From the NCBI RefSeq assembly GCF_026151205.1, contig NC_087081.1, positions 2,981,246 through 3,045,245 on the forward strand: DNA of 64,000 nucleotides. The letters run 5' to 3'. Each line of letters begins with the position of its first letter. Position 1 is the stretch's first letter. The notes below the pieces were generated by a model. That model searched no databases. It was not told the origin of the DNA and saw nothing but the letters and a program-made list of their open reading frames with translations. The DNA is from Bolinopsis microptera (lineage: Eukaryota > Ctenophora > Tentaculata > Lobata > Bolinopsidae). Of the stretch, positions 13,016 through 25,770 are shown in pieces. The position numbers were made by a program, and so were the translations under genes.

Positions 13016-14640
13016 GTCCGTGATATACATCAACCAATCAGTGAACGAGTGGGATTATAAGACCCCCCAGACCGAAGGAGAAGGGTTCACTTGTGGAACT
13101 TTACAGTTTACACCATGCAGGGGACGGACGGGGGGAGGGGGGGGGGGGGGGGTTAGCTAACTGTTCTGCTGGATATAAATTATAAACGTATCATGATGAT
13201 ATTTATAATGGATATTGTGTGTGATCAATAAATGTGGATATATGTCACAGTGGAATGAACACGCACCTTATATGCTTATATATACGAAACTAGATCTTGA
13301 GTGTTCTCACTGAAAGCCAAACAAAGGAGACGATTAACGGGCCAATGATCAGACAATTCAGCTTACTCCAGGGTGGACCGGGACAATTAAAATAATTGTC
13401 TTTGAAAGATATAAATTGAACGGTTTAAAGGTTGATCATGTGGATTGTGGATGACTATGTCCAATTCCGGGCTGGGATGTGCTGGGAAAACAGGCTGACA
13501 CGGGCGCACGTGGGCTGACACGCGTGCACGTGGATAAAACATGGACAAACTTTGTGGAGAAAGGAAAGAAAGTTACTGTTAAGTCAGAAGAATTGTGACT
13601 GTAGACTGCCACTTGGGTCAAACGAAATATTTATAATAATACAAGCCAAACTTGTGTGTGTATCTAAATATGATCCAGCGGCAGGAGCTATGAGAAGGTA
13701 GCAGGGAGATTCTAAGCTTATGCGTACAGAATAATTACAATACTACTTTAGCTATTATATAGACAATAAAGTGGACCCTGCATGCATATATTCAGGTTCC
13801 CAGCCCTCGGACCCGAAGCGTACCCCGTGCCCTCAATTAAATTAAGTCCCATTAATATTCAAAGTAGTAACTGTAACGAGGATGCCAGGGGACGTTAACT
13901 CATGTTTATATGCAACGAGTTAGATTACCAGTTTATCCAGGTCTTTGGTAATAACTTAGACCCTGCTTACACCACAACATTGAAACTATCAGGCATCCGA
14001 GGAATGCGAAGAATCTTCAAAGACAAGAAAGCAGATCCACAGTCGATAATATCGGGGATACTGTAACTGTAACTGTAAGTTGGGAACATTTAACTTCGTT
14101 ATATATCCATTATTTATCAGGCCTGGTTCAGGATTAAAACTACTACCAGGAGGGAGGCGGTACCTGTTAAATTAAGATTATGGTAATTTAAACCCTTTAG
14201 TTAAGAAGGCCCCGTGATAAGAAGTGGTGCTGGTGATGTGTCCAGCACGACCAGGAAATGACGGCGGCTTAAATTTAAAGGCCAGTTTTTCGAGCGTGTG
14301 ATAGCTTGTCTGTAGGATTAGTGTTTAGAATTTCGTATTATCGCGTCGTTGCGACAAAGAAAAAACACTGGCGAGCATTCTTAGGAAAGGTCATAGTCGA
14401 CGTTTCTATGTAAATAACTCAACCGTGCTAATGCTCCAAACAGTTTTAATAAAAGTTAAGAACGTTGAAAGTGCAAATCTAAGACAAAGTTTGTGTTTAA
14501 ATTATAAAATAAAAAACGCATCAGTTCATAGAACAAGAAACTTCTAAACTGTTCTACGAAATTGTAATAGAGGCACAAAACAAATAACCAACCTCCTGAA
14601 TTTGTATTCCGTACAAAGTTAACATATCGTAAAACAAAAC
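13016..14640. other. Non-coding stretch, poly-G tract
   Basis: A G-rich run lies at about 13127-13153. No gene is supported. The remaining sequence is AT-rich with isolated CACGTG boxes (for example about 13508 and 13528). Confidence 0.45.
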
Positions 14641-14725
14641 AAAACAGTTAAAATACCAAACTACATACTTAAGTAGAGTTACAAAACAGTTAAAATACCG
14701 AACTACATACTTAAATAGAGTTACA
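14641..14725. repeat. 42-bp direct tandem duplication
   Basis: Two head-to-tail copies of a 42-bp unit starting AAAACAGTTAAAATACC, with the second beginning at 14683. The copies differ at two positions, so the duplication is recent. Confidence 0.85.
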
Positions 14726-15062
14726 GAGGCCAGGGCGATAAAGTGTCCAGCGTAATTATACCTCATTAATCTAGTTCTAGCTTTTGTGTAAGTAAGAAGC
14801 ATCAACGTCATATCTGTCGTAAAAATAAAGTTTCAAGGATATACATTTATTCAGAGATATGATGCGGCGACCGTTTTACTAAATTAATGATAAATTACCC
14901 AGTCACCTGAGTCCAGAAGTGCTGATTCATGACTTATATATATCTGTGATTATCATCAAACATGGGCCATTCAGATAATATATTCAGATAATAATTTTTT
15001 TGTTGTTGTTGATATAGAGCAGCTTGCCACTTAGGTCCAGGATCATTATAAAACATAACGCC

Positions 15063-15120
15063 GGACTTCTAGGCAGTGTGCTTGGTTGTGGGACACACCA
15101 TGCACACTGCCTAGAAGTCC
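15063..15120. repeat. Hairpin with 19-bp perfect arms
   Basis: GGACTTCTAGGCAGTGTGC (15063-15081) is matched in reverse complement at 15102-15120. Pairing continues inward through TGGT/ACCA and GTG/CAC with a bulge, leaving a loop of about three bases. The length and single hairpin resemble a pre-miRNA, but a foldback element end is equally possible. Strand is undetermined. Confidence 0.65.
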
Positions 15121-16407
15121 AAATAATATAGCTCTCCTGTCTCCGGACTGAATAATAAAAGTGGAGACTGGAGACGATCACTGAACTTAGGGGCGTCCTG
15201 GGAGGATGGGTTTATCATAAACGAAACAAAAAATTAACAAACGTCCTAAGATAATACGGAAAAGCTAAACTTGTGAAATGTCCTAGCTCGATATTTAAGG
15301 AGCCAGGAGTAAGATTAGTAGAGACGGAACCTATCTACTAGCTACACCGACAAAAGGGAGTTAATTCGGTGACTATACTCCGTATAATTGGTATAATTAG
15401 GGGGAGGAGGAAGTTTCAAACTATTTAAACTTTAAATGGAAACTTAGGTGGAGGGGGCTTCCAATACGAAAATAAGATGACATCATCAAAAAATACGGTT
15501 GAAGACCAGCGGTTTTACTCAAAATAATATAGCCATGGCAACAATAAATGTAACATTAGCTGCAACATTAGCTGCAACATTAGCTGCAATTGTTTAATCG
15601 CAATCAGGTTATCAGATTTAGGACTATATTTAGGGGTTTTTCGGAATTTTCTCGCACATTTTTCATACAATCCTATTAAAATTCTGCACGTGCTGACACC
15701 ATTCAGTAAATTTCAATCCCCATTATTTTCGTTTAATTAAATATATTTGCATTTAAACTCCAACCTTCAGCTCATTTTTAAGACCATCTTTCAAGGTGAA
15801 AAAGTATCACGAAAAAGGTCAAAGCATAGACGGAAAAAGGACTAAAATTCATCAGAATAAAAAACGTGAGCCACAATTATCCGGATCGATACAACACAGC
15901 AGTGTTTCGGATCACGGCATAACATCACATAGTCAGATAAACAGATGTCGGTACAAGGAACATACTAACTAGTCGTAGTGTTACTAGTAACAAACCACCT
16001 GCTGTGGTAAGCAGCTGCCCATCATTACCCTCTCCAGTCTCCGTACGAGTTCAACCAACTGTGACAGAATCATAAGATGGTCTGAGTTGACCGGCTAATG
16101 ACATACCACATAGAGCATAACGGAAAGGTTGAACTAGAGGTCTGGCGGTGGTCTGGAGGGTACCGGGGGAGTTTGTGTGTTATTATAAAGTGTAGTGGAG
16201 AATGTTGTCATAGGTTTTGTCTGGTGGAGATGATCGGTAGTCTGTAGGAAGTCTGCTAGAGGTGCTCTGTAATCTTGTTCCTACTACCGTTCACTACGTT
16301 GTCTGGCTACTTCATGATAGTGTTTCCAGCGGTTCAAGTGTCTAACTACTTCAGGATACTTTCAGCAAGAGTTTTACGAGTTTTACTTGTAACATTTCTC
16401 AGATGCT
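15121..16407. other. Non-coding stretch, no gene recognised
   Basis: No coding region is supported. A short triplication of ACATTAGCTGCA lies near 15552-15590. Confidence 0.45.
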
Positions 16408-17663
16408 GGGGGGGGGGGGGGGGGGGGGGGGGGGGTGTCATGTCCGTCTATGTCCGCCTATGTCCTGTCCTTTTTGGATTCTATGAGACAACGGACGTGT
16501 TTTTTGGGACATTGGCGGACACGGACGGACATTGGCGGACTCGGACGGACATTGGCGGACTCGGACGGACATTGGCGGACTCGGACGGACATTGGCGGAC
16601 CCGGACGGACATTGGCGGACTTGGATGGACATTGGTCGACATTAGCGGACATTGGTGGACAATGTCCTTAAAATGTTTGTCCGCTAATGTCCACTGGACA
16701 TTAGCGGACAAACATTTTAAGGACTGAAGAGTACTGAAGAGGATGGCTGAGAAGGATGGCTGAGGAGGATGGCTGAGGAGGATGACTGAGGAGGATGACT
16801 GAGGAGGATGACTGAGGAGGATGACTGAGAGGGAGGAGAAGGATCAGGAAGACCCAGGAGGAGGAGGAGGAGGAGGACCCAGAAGGAGGACCTAGGAGGT
16901 GGAGGAGGATGACTCAGGAGGAGGAGGACTCAGGAGGAGGACTGAGGAGGACTGAGAAGGAGGAGGACTGAGGAGGATGGCTGAGGAGGATGGCTGAGGA
17001 GGATGACTGAGAGGGAGGAGGAGGAGGACTGAGGAGGAGAAGGAGGACACAGGAGGAGGAGGACCCAGGAAAAGGCCCCAGGAGGAGGAGGAGGACTGGG
17101 GAGGAGGAGAACTGTTGAGGACTGATGAGGAGGACTGAGGACGAGGAGGAAGAGTAGGAGGAGGACTGAGGAGGGGAGGAGGAAGAGGACTGGGGAGGAT
17201 CAGGAAGACCCAGGAGGAGGAGGAGGAGGAGGACCCAGGAGGAGGAGGAGGAGGACTGAGGAGGACTGAGGAGGAAGAGGACTGACGAAGATCAGGAAGA
17301 CCCAGGGGGAGGAGGAGGAAGAGTAGGAGGAGGAAGCATCTAAATGTTATTTCCATTTTTGTCCGTTTTTGTCCATTTTTGTCCGTTTTTGTCCGCTCTA
17401 TTTTTTGTCCGTTTTGAAAATATAGGGTACCGACTACCGAACGGACAAAAAACATGATCCCCCTATAACAGCAAAAATTGAACATTTTATTTAGCAATTT
17501 AGGTGTCCATTAATGTCCGCCTATGTCCGCCTATGTCCGCCTATGTCCGTCTATGTCCGCCTATGTCCGTCTATGTCCGCCTATGTCCGCCTATGTCCTG
17601 TCCTTTTTGGATTCTATGAGACAAGCGGACATAGACGGACGTGACACCCCCCCCCCCCCCCCC
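16408..17663. mobile_element. Non-autonomous transposon with G-run/C-run ends
   Basis: The left end is a run of 28 G followed by TGTCATGTCCGTCTATGTCC. The right end is its inverted copy, GGACATAGACGGACGTGACA, followed by 17 C. The 6-bp sequence GATGCT flanks both sides (16402-16407 and 17664-17669) as a likely target duplication. The interior is minisatellite: GGACATTGGCGGACNC units (about 16510-16660), AGGACTGAGGAGGATG units (about 16735-17335), GTTTTTGTCC units (about 17360-17415) and TGTCCGCCTA units (17510-17600). A stretch containing TTTTTGGATTCTATGAGACA occurs near both ends in direct orientation. No transposase is present; long frames here are repeat translations. Confidence 0.8.
16664..16724. 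repeat. Perfect 30-bp-arm palindrome inside the transposon
   Basis: Arms 16664-16693 and 16695-16724 are exact reverse complements around a single central C. Both arms contain TTTGTCCGCTAATGTCCA or its complement, built from the TGTCCG motif of the host element. Such perfect arms are prone to cruciform extrusion or gene-conversion upkeep. Confidence 0.9.
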
Positions 17664-17669
17664 GATGCT

Positions 17670-20030
17670 TGAGCCAGGAGTCTGACGTGATTGTTGCATA
17701 TTTTGTTTTCTTTAAACACAACAGCTAAGTGTTTAAATACTCGAAAACATTGGCCGGCCGTGCTACTATAAATTTACTGAAATTGTTAGCTCCGTGCTTT
17801 GCGCCGGGTCGAACCAGTGAAGCATAACAACTCCAGTTTAAACAATACAAACGGTTGTAAATTAAAAAGCTATAATATATAGGGATCATGCTTACTATTA
17901 TAGGGCATACTACTACAGCTCAGTGGTGACTAGTAATAAAGTACAGCTTGACAGTAGGTATTAGTTAGGATTTAATTCTTTGACATAAATCAATGCGTTA
18001 TAACGTTAAATGCTCCTCTCTGATGTCCACAGCCCTTAGGGAATAAATCGTAAGCAAATACTTAATGAACTATAAATAATAAAAGCTTTTAATCTGTCAG
18101 AGTCCACCAGCTCATTCATGACTTTCATGTATTCTGTTAACGAACTAAAGGACTGGATAGTTGATATAATATAGAAGAACAACTAGATTATAAATACTAG
18201 TCCGGGGAACTAAAAGAAGTCGTATCGATTCCTAACTAATATATCCGCATATAATTCGGACAAACAACACCCGCCGTTCAATAAATTAAGCAAAGATTTG
18301 AATAAGAAACAAATCGGGCTAAAAACGCCTTGGAGTCTATTAGGTAACAGACATCTATTTCTGGGCCGTCAACTCAAACTGAGGAAACATACTTTAATAT
18401 GTGGAAATAAGTGGAACACACAACTGAAGATTGATGCTAGATAGTGTGAGGAGTCCGGACAACTAATTGAGCTGTACAATAAGAGCTGGTGACTTACAGC
18501 CATCATAGTTAGCTAGGCAGGGTTAATGGTATTAGGAACCTCCCTCATCATTTAAACAGCCCTGTAAACACTGACCTCTTCTTTCAAATGTTATTAGGTG
18601 GTAACAAGCTTGGAAAAAGCCAGGGGAAAGTTCCAGGGGAGAAATGGTAGAAATGGAGGTTGCGAGAGGGTGATAAGTTCAGGAGTGATAAATTCACTTT
18701 ATTCGGTAAATAGTTATCGGATGAATTCCACTTAGAATTGTTTTACAGGCTCTCTCAAGAATGTTTCTCAATCAGAACAAATGGGCAAATTGCAGGGGTC
18801 TGAAGGGCACAGAGAACCTAAATAGAACGATTGAGGATCCATCATCCTAACTCAATAATATGGCTATTGTAATTCAAAAAAGTAGTTGATGATTGAGTTG
18901 GAGTGTGACCTGGATCAACCTGGGACACGGGACGGACCCCCTGAAATGCCAGACAGTGTGGGAAGAAGAGTGTCTCTCTGATGGGCCCTGGTCAGTAACG
19001 TGGGTTTTATATCACGTGTTTATTTTAACTTAGTATAAATCACGTGATTCAAGCATATTTTTAAACTAGATTTTAAGTTTTTCAATAGTGGTTGGATGTA
19101 TTGATGGACTTTCATTTAATTAGATGAATGCGCTCATATCCAGCGATTCCTTGAACACGTGATTTAAATTTCACGTGACTTTAATACAATCACCTGATAG
19201 TGGAACGAAGGAGGCTAGACGGGCAAGACTTCATCATAGTTAATTCTAGTTCATACACTTCAACAATGAGACAATAAAAACGTACCGATACTACTACAAT
19301 CCGGAAATAGTTTGAATTCGTGGATTAAGATTTGTATCAAAATCAAGCACGTTAAAAGCTGTCAGGACAGTTCGAAAAAAGATAAGATCATCTAACTGGT
19401 CATAGACGGAAATGTAGCACACACACAAATAATTAGAGAAGTAAGTAATACAATGTCTCTTCATAATTATACAAGTTTTAGCTGGATTTAATACACAACA
19501 ACCCCCTTTCACAAGAATGGGCCGAATAGAGGAAAAGACCAGGAAATCACCATATATGGCATAGAGTATGCGATGTACCCCAATCATAGCAACAAAAAGT
19601 GCGCCAAAACTCAAACTTTTCAGTTGTAACATCCCATTGTTGACTCAAACACAAAACCATTTAAACAATAAACAGAACTCTCACCCCATTGTGCTCCCTT
19701 GAATTCACACCCGGAAGTAAGAGCCCTAAAATGCACGTTTACACTACGGAGTAACAAGGGGAAGGTGTGACGACGGTATAGAATCTGTCAAACAGGGGGT
19801 GAATGTTGAGGGGTTGTGTAGCAACACACCTCACTACTGCCTCTACTCTCGTGACATGTGTTTTAGGTACTGACTGAGGTAAACTGACTGAGGGGCGTCT
19901 AGACGTGGTGTCACGTGGTGTCACGTGGTGCCACGTGGTGTCATCTTCCTTGTAAACACGCAACTATAATACTCTAATAGTCAACATGATCGATTGATCA
20001 AGGCTTAAATAAGGATTTACCGGGAGACCC
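17670..20030. other. Non-coding stretch with E-boxes and one unrecognised ORF
   Basis: A 112-codon frame on the minus strand (19294-19632) contains a hydrophobic N-terminal part and a motif GVHRILYAIYG, loosely like a GPCR third helix. This is too weak to call. CACGTG boxes cluster at 19013-19180, and ACGTGGTGTC units repeat at 19902-19942. Confidence 0.35.
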
Positions 20031-20137
20031 GATTTACCAAGTGTTTCTCAGAATGTAGTGTAAATCAAAACCCCGATTTACCGGATTTACCAAGTGTTTC
20101 TCAGAATGTAGTGTAAATCAAAACCCCGATTTACCGG
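20031..20137. repeat. 53-bp tandem duplication
   Basis: Two near-identical copies of a 53-bp unit starting GATTTACCAAGTGTTTCTCA, with the second at 20084. Each ends with GATTTACCG, so the flanks also resemble the unit edge. Confidence 0.85.
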
Positions 20138-21726
20138 GTTTATTTCTTCCCCCCGACAAACCCAGTTAATCAGGGTGAGGCTGCAAAGTTCATATTTTGT
20201 ATTTTTGGTTTAAATTATAACTTTGATCTCCACCGAAGGTCTCAAAGGCAGAAGACTTCCATGTAATTTTCCGAACCAAGTCATAAAAGATTTTTGGAAG
20301 ATCGTGCCATAATTAAAAGCCAGAAAGATAAATTGTGACCTCAATGACCATCACCAAGCCTTAGCATACATTTGATTAGATAATTCCACGCATTAATTCG
20401 CAAAGGTCTTTGGCCAAGATTTCATTTGGTACAGTTAATGAATCTAGATGAAAGTGTTTTGCATCCTAATGAATTTAAAACGAACTATATCAAAGAAAAA
20501 ACAAAAACCCTAATTAGATCTGGACCACTTTTGATGATGCCACCATCCGATGGTGATAGGATTAAATCTCTTTGGGGTATTCATGTTTTAAAAATACAGC
20601 AAAACTTCAAGACAATTACACAGCTGTTTTTTTACTGTGACGCGAATATCCAATTATTTTAAATTTTCAGTGCCACCCGACTTTTTTTGAATCCACCCGA
20701 CTAATTTTACAGTTCAAGTTAGATCTTTAGTATAAAACCACAGGACTTTAACTGTGATTACAAACTAACTTAAAGAGTTAAAACGTAGAATCGGGTACAA
20801 TAAAATGAGTACATTATATATAGCTGCAGGCTACAAGTGCTTTGCCTTGCTTTTAACATGTCATCATAGTGCTTAACGGGTGCTGACTAGTAGTGTTTAG
20901 ATAATAAATTTATAGTCTGCAATTTGTAGACTATAAAAAGTAGCACAAGCTTTAGTTTCAACAGCTATCTTCAAAGCTAAGAAAATGTATTACAGTCTTG
21001 TAGGCCTGTGCTTGAGCTCAGAGTTTCAATACCAAAAATAAATTTCAAGCCAAAAATAAAGTTCAAGAGTACCCCGTATATAAACAGGATATAAGTGAGA
21101 CGACCCAGCCTTAGTTCACTTTCATACTTCAGATGTGTGGCAACCGTGCGTCAACCGTGCGTCAAGTGCCCAATTCAACAGATTATAAAGTTGCCGAACC
21201 AAATGAGATGCCACAATAGGGACGTCAGTCACTGCTTTTAATCAAAGACTACAAACATGAGTAGATCTGCTAAAAATACACAATACGTTACACCCAAATG
21301 AAAGACAATTTGGAAATCACAAACAAAGAAGGGAGCACCAACGTTAAATATCCATATTATAATGACTAGGCAGTGTAGTGAGCATGAACGCAACATGACC
21401 TATTTCCTAATAATAGATCCACTGTATCTGAAATCTGAATACAATATGAACCAATATCTAAATATTCTCTAAAATTAGTCTATAAGCTTGCAACCAATGC
21501 TCGGATGCTTTATGGTCAAGGTACCCACTACCCGTACGTTCTATGTACTTCGCTTATCATTAAATGCCCCGGATATTTAATTAACTTACAGATCTACATT
21601 CAATTTTCTATTCTGCATACCAAGTTAGAAAGTAGTATGTTTAAACGTGAACAATCATGAGGGTTAGGTGGTTACCTTAAGTTTATCCAGGAAAATTAAA
21701 TAGTACATGTACTACTAAGGACGAGA
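20138..21726. other. Non-coding stretch, no gene recognised
   Basis: No gene is supported. The 78-codon plus frame at 20426-20662 matches nothing I recognise. Confidence 0.45.
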
Positions 21727-21863
21727 CAGTTCAATAGGCGATGGTTACATAATAATAATAATATACATAATAGTTTAAGTATGACATTATGATTATCATA
21801 ATTATTATACACGTTTTTCTTTAGTCGTATATTACTATTATGTAACCATCGCCTATTGAACTG
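21727..21863. mobile_element. 137-bp foldback MITE
   Basis: The left end CAGTTCAATAGGCGATGGTT is followed by ACATAATA; the same 28 bp is inverted perfectly at 21836-21863. The interior is AT-rich and non-coding. Just outside the right end lies a second TCGCCTATTGAACTT, as if part of a terminal repeat was duplicated. No target duplication was resolved. Confidence 0.8.
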
Positions 21864-23239
21864 TCGCCTATTGAACTTCCGAGCTCGATTTTTGAAAGGA
21901 AATACGTGTCATCATCTCAAGATTATTAAAATTATTAATAAAATTATTACATTGCAATTTATTCGCCCAATTACATCATGTAAAAGGGTTGATTTGCTTC
22001 AGTTGCAAATTTGACACCAAATCAGCAACCCCAAGTTAAGAAATCCGCTCGAACCACTGCTGCAATATTTACAATACCGAGTTACATAATACTGAATGGA
22101 TGTACAAAAGTTATCGTGCTGTAAAATATAAGGGCGGAGGATGAATTTGAATTTGGACACCAACATTTGCTGGGTTGAGTGCGTGAAGATGAAGTAATAC
22201 ACCCTAAACCAGGGGGTAAACGAGGGATCTGAGGCATGGTCTGGGGACCTACTTAACGAATACTAGAGTTTATCTGAACCCGAGTAATTTTATACGACAC
22301 AATTAATGAAAAACTGGAGAAAGGTACGGAGAAAGGTACTGTCAACTCTCAATTATGTGCCAATTAACTATCTAACATCAGTTATGTGTCTAACGAAGCA
22401 ACTTGTAAGAACCTTAAGTGAAGAAAATCGAGTTTCCAACAGGTTTACTTTTATATACCTGCCAAGGAGAATTGCAAATAAATCACAAATTAAATGATGT
22501 GTCACGAAAAAACACAAACATTTCATTCTTAAACAAAACCACAATTTCCTCCATCACGAGGGCTCTCACTACTCATTTTGAGGTTGCAATTTAGTTGTCA
22601 AGTAGACGCTGCATTCGATCTCCATCTTTCTTCAGAACAACTTGAGTACTTCCCAGTGCTGTCTGCAAGCAGGAGAGTGGTAAGAAGGTGTAACTTAAGG
22701 TGTTCCTAACAAACTTGAAGGTTCAGGAATTAGTCCTAAAATCGATGATGTTCCCGCAAACTGTAGCCATATTTTATCGTGTAATGATTGAACTGAAAAT
22801 CTGCACGGAGAATTTGTGTGCTACAAATTTTAAGCATGCTGTAAAGAATGTCGTCAGAAAACGTGAATGGTCGCTCTTAATGACCATTATATTTGTGTAC
22901 ATGACATTTATATGCATGTATTCATGTGTGAAATGAGCGGAGCTTTAATCTAAAATTTTGAATCAAGTATATAATCAAGACATGCACATCATTATTGGAT
23001 TATGATTTTAAGCCAGGTATATGAAGTAGCTTGAAATGAGTACGATCGTGCAGGCCCCTCAATCTGAAATGTTTGTAATTTTGCCGAATATTTCGTGATG
23101 TCGGGATCTTATTAATTACATGTATTTCAAGATGGTGCCGCATGTCAATAGCTTGCACGCTACATACTATAAAGTCGCCGCAAAATGAAATATACTAGAT
23201 CTAAATATAGAATTTAAGGTTGTTCAAATGAAGTTGGAC
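21864..23239. other. Non-coding stretch, no gene recognised
   Basis: Short frames at 22306-22497 and 22700-22936 match nothing I know and lack splice context. I see no other structure. Confidence 0.4.
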
Positions 23240-23247
23240 GAGCACAA
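23240..23247. repeat. 8-bp target-site duplication, left copy
   Basis: GAGCACAA directly abuts the left end of the hAT element and recurs exactly at 24057-24064 at its right end. Eight bases is the hallmark length for hAT insertion. Confidence 0.93.
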
Positions 23248-24056
23248 CAGGCTTGTCCGCCGTGGCTAAATGGATCGGCGGCGGCGTTTTACTAAAATTA
23301 CACCGGCGGCGGCGGCGTACGCCGGCGTGAGCCGTGAAATCAAGGCCAACTAAATTGAGGTCTATGAAATATGAATATGATCATGTACTTAATTTGGGTA
23401 ATTTAGACTTAACTTCAACAAATGATGTTGGTATATTGCTATGGTATTACTATTATCTGCTATCAAATAAAAGTTGAGACAAATTGATACAATCATTTTA
23501 TTTAAGGTAAAATACATAAACAATAAATTATTGCTGAAATCAATGGATCTCTCAATCTTTTTTGTTGGAAACAAAATCATAGTTTTTAGAACAAAACAGT
23601 GTATATTTGAAATTCTTGACATTCATCCTAGATCGCTGACTAGAAAGAATTAAACCTGCAGCCGACCAGGTTCTTTCAATTTCCGCACTACTGGCAGGTA
23701 TACAATGCACTATTCTTACTATGTTTGAGAGTATTGGGAAAGTTTTTTGCCTATTGGCCCAAAATCTTAAAAGTTCGAATTGTAAAATTTCTTCTTCAGT
23801 CAAACTTATGAGTAGGTATCTGCTCAGTTCTTCTGATAATCAATATTGTTAAGTTAGCTAAAGGTGTGTATCATGTGTGTGTTGCCCCTAGCCGCTAATC
23901 GCTATCAGTAACACTGATATCTTCCAATGAAGACAGAATTATTTTGAAGTCAGAAAATGCACGCCGTACGCCGATGTACGCCGGGGTGTATCGGCGGCGT
24001 TCGGCGTGGCAAAATCACCCGGCGGCGGCGGCGTTCGGCGGCGGCGGACAAGCCTG
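23248..24056 (-). mobile_element. Truncated hAT transposon, intact ends
   Basis: The 809-bp element starts CAGGCTTGTCCGCCG and ends with the reverse complement CGGCGGACAAGCCTG. Exact 8-bp duplications GAGCACAA flank it. Subterminal DNA on both sides is made of (CGGCGG)n and GTACGCCGGCG-type repeats, unlike the AT-rich surroundings. Inside, on the minus strand, remains only the C-terminal part of a transposase (23552-23803). It is therefore an internal-deletion derivative, probably mobilised in trans by a full-length relative. Confidence 0.92.
23552..23803 (-). pseudogene. hAT transposase C-terminal dimerisation domain
   Basis: The frame encodes about 84 residues ending in TAA. It contains LLRFWANRQKTFPILSNI, then IPASSAEIERTWSAAGLI, then LSSQRSRM. 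This is the conserved hAT C-terminal block, where W...FP.L, IP.SSA..ER.FS.AG and RS.L mediate dimerisation. The RNase H catalytic domain and zinc finger are missing, so it cannot transpose on its own. The first methionine may only be an internal codon of the original protein. It sits between the two GC-rich ends of the element above. Confidence 0.9.
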
Positions 24057-24064
24057 GAGCACAA

Positions 24065-25770
24065 CTGATCGAAATATCACGTTACTAAATTAACGGAAAG
24101 TAACAACGAACAACTGGTGTAATTCGAAATGTGCCACAGTAAATTCAAACTATATAATCTGAGTAATTTCCAATATCAGACTCAATGTCATCTCAGGAGT
24201 ATACAATGTAGCGATATTGAAGCAGCAAATATGCAGTAGGCAATAAACTTAAAGTTTCGCTTTTGTCAGGGGAGGACTGATTTTCCAAGTAAAGAAAAGC
24301 CGTTAAAGTAAGGTCGGTACTCGGTTTACTACTACTCTAGAAGCAGAGTGAAATTGAATAATAGTATTATTAACTATTATTTTTAAAATAAGGAGTGATA
24401 ATAACTGATTTACAGTGACTGCATTGAATATTTCTTGCAGGACCCTTTTTTCTTTAACAATAATATTCCTCCGATAACCCTCAATACAGAGTGCCACAAA
24501 TATTTGAATAATTGCTCACTGGGTTTCTTGAGAAGGACCCGAGATGGATAGTTTAAAAATTTGGATTGTGGGCCACCCAAAAAAACAGTTTTAAGTCAAT
24601 ATTTTAACAACCAAGTATTTAGCTTTATAGCGTATCAATAGATGTAGTAATTGCGGTTATTCCGCGGTAAAATAATAGTCTCTTTGACTTTTAACAGTTT
24701 TAACTGTTTAAGAGTGGAGATACAAAAATTCAAAATTTAATCCTGAGGCCCAGAGGGTTAAATCTTAAATATTGCCCTCTAGGGTAGGGACCTGCGATAC
24801 AAATTGCCTACCTAGATGATTTGACGTCCATTAAGCTCACAGTTTACTCGGGACCCTGCGTGATTATAAATATCTTGGACATCGGATAACGTACTGAAAT
24901 ACACTCTGTCACTACGCTATACCAGCACTCGGCAGGTGTTACTGGCTTGTCATTATAGTGCAGTTTTTATTTTTGAATATTCAAACAGTTTTGCATATCA
25001 ATGTTGCAGACTATTAGGGGGACAGGGCAATAGAATAAAAGCATACTTTGTCGGGCAATCACAAAGGTCACCAAGACAAATTCATGTGCATATCATTAAG
25101 TGCATATCATTAAGTCCGAGCTAATTGAGATACATTAAGGCCTGACCCATGAATAATTAATGCACGATTTTTAAATGAAATGCAATTATTATAAGTGTGT
25201 AATGTGCCATACATAGCTAACATGACATGTTATATTTATAGATAGTTATATTGGGTAACAAATATATTAAATCGGTTTTGAGATGAATCACCCTGAACTT
25301 CGGTCTCTGAATTATATTATATTAGCTCAAATAACCATTTCAGGCTATGTTCTCATGATAATATTACGATTAATCCCCTCACTTGATATTAACTATACTT
25401 ACAGTCTTATCGCTTAACTTTATACTGTTGATGCCATCAGATTCAATTCTAAACCTGAAGAGACTGTATTATTTTCAGTGATACAGATCAAAAGGTATTT
25501 ATTATAGACCACCATGACCATAATATTCTATAAATTTAAATATCTAGGTTATCCCAGTATCAACAGATATTCATTATTCATTAACTGGGGTTAGCTTAAG
25601 AGCTGTCAAGCTGGTACGTCAGATTGCTTTATAATTGAAACAATGAGTTGAGACATTTGTTGAATGTTGATACCAACAAACAAATAGTAATGAAAATTGA
25701 ATGATTTAAAACTGAAATTATAATGGGAAAAGACTGATATAAAAATGAACAAAGTTAAATGTAAGGAAAG
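24065..25770. other. Non-coding stretch, no gene recognised
   Basis: No gene is supported. The region precedes the 3' side of the minus-strand EF-hand gene. TTTATT at about 25498, read on the minus strand as AATAAA, could be its polyadenylation signal. Confidence 0.4.

Noticed and set aside
16892-17497. 201-codon serine/proline-rich frame on the minus strand
   Set aside because: It covers the GAGGA/CTGAGGAGG minisatellite inside a transposon and has no recognisable domain.
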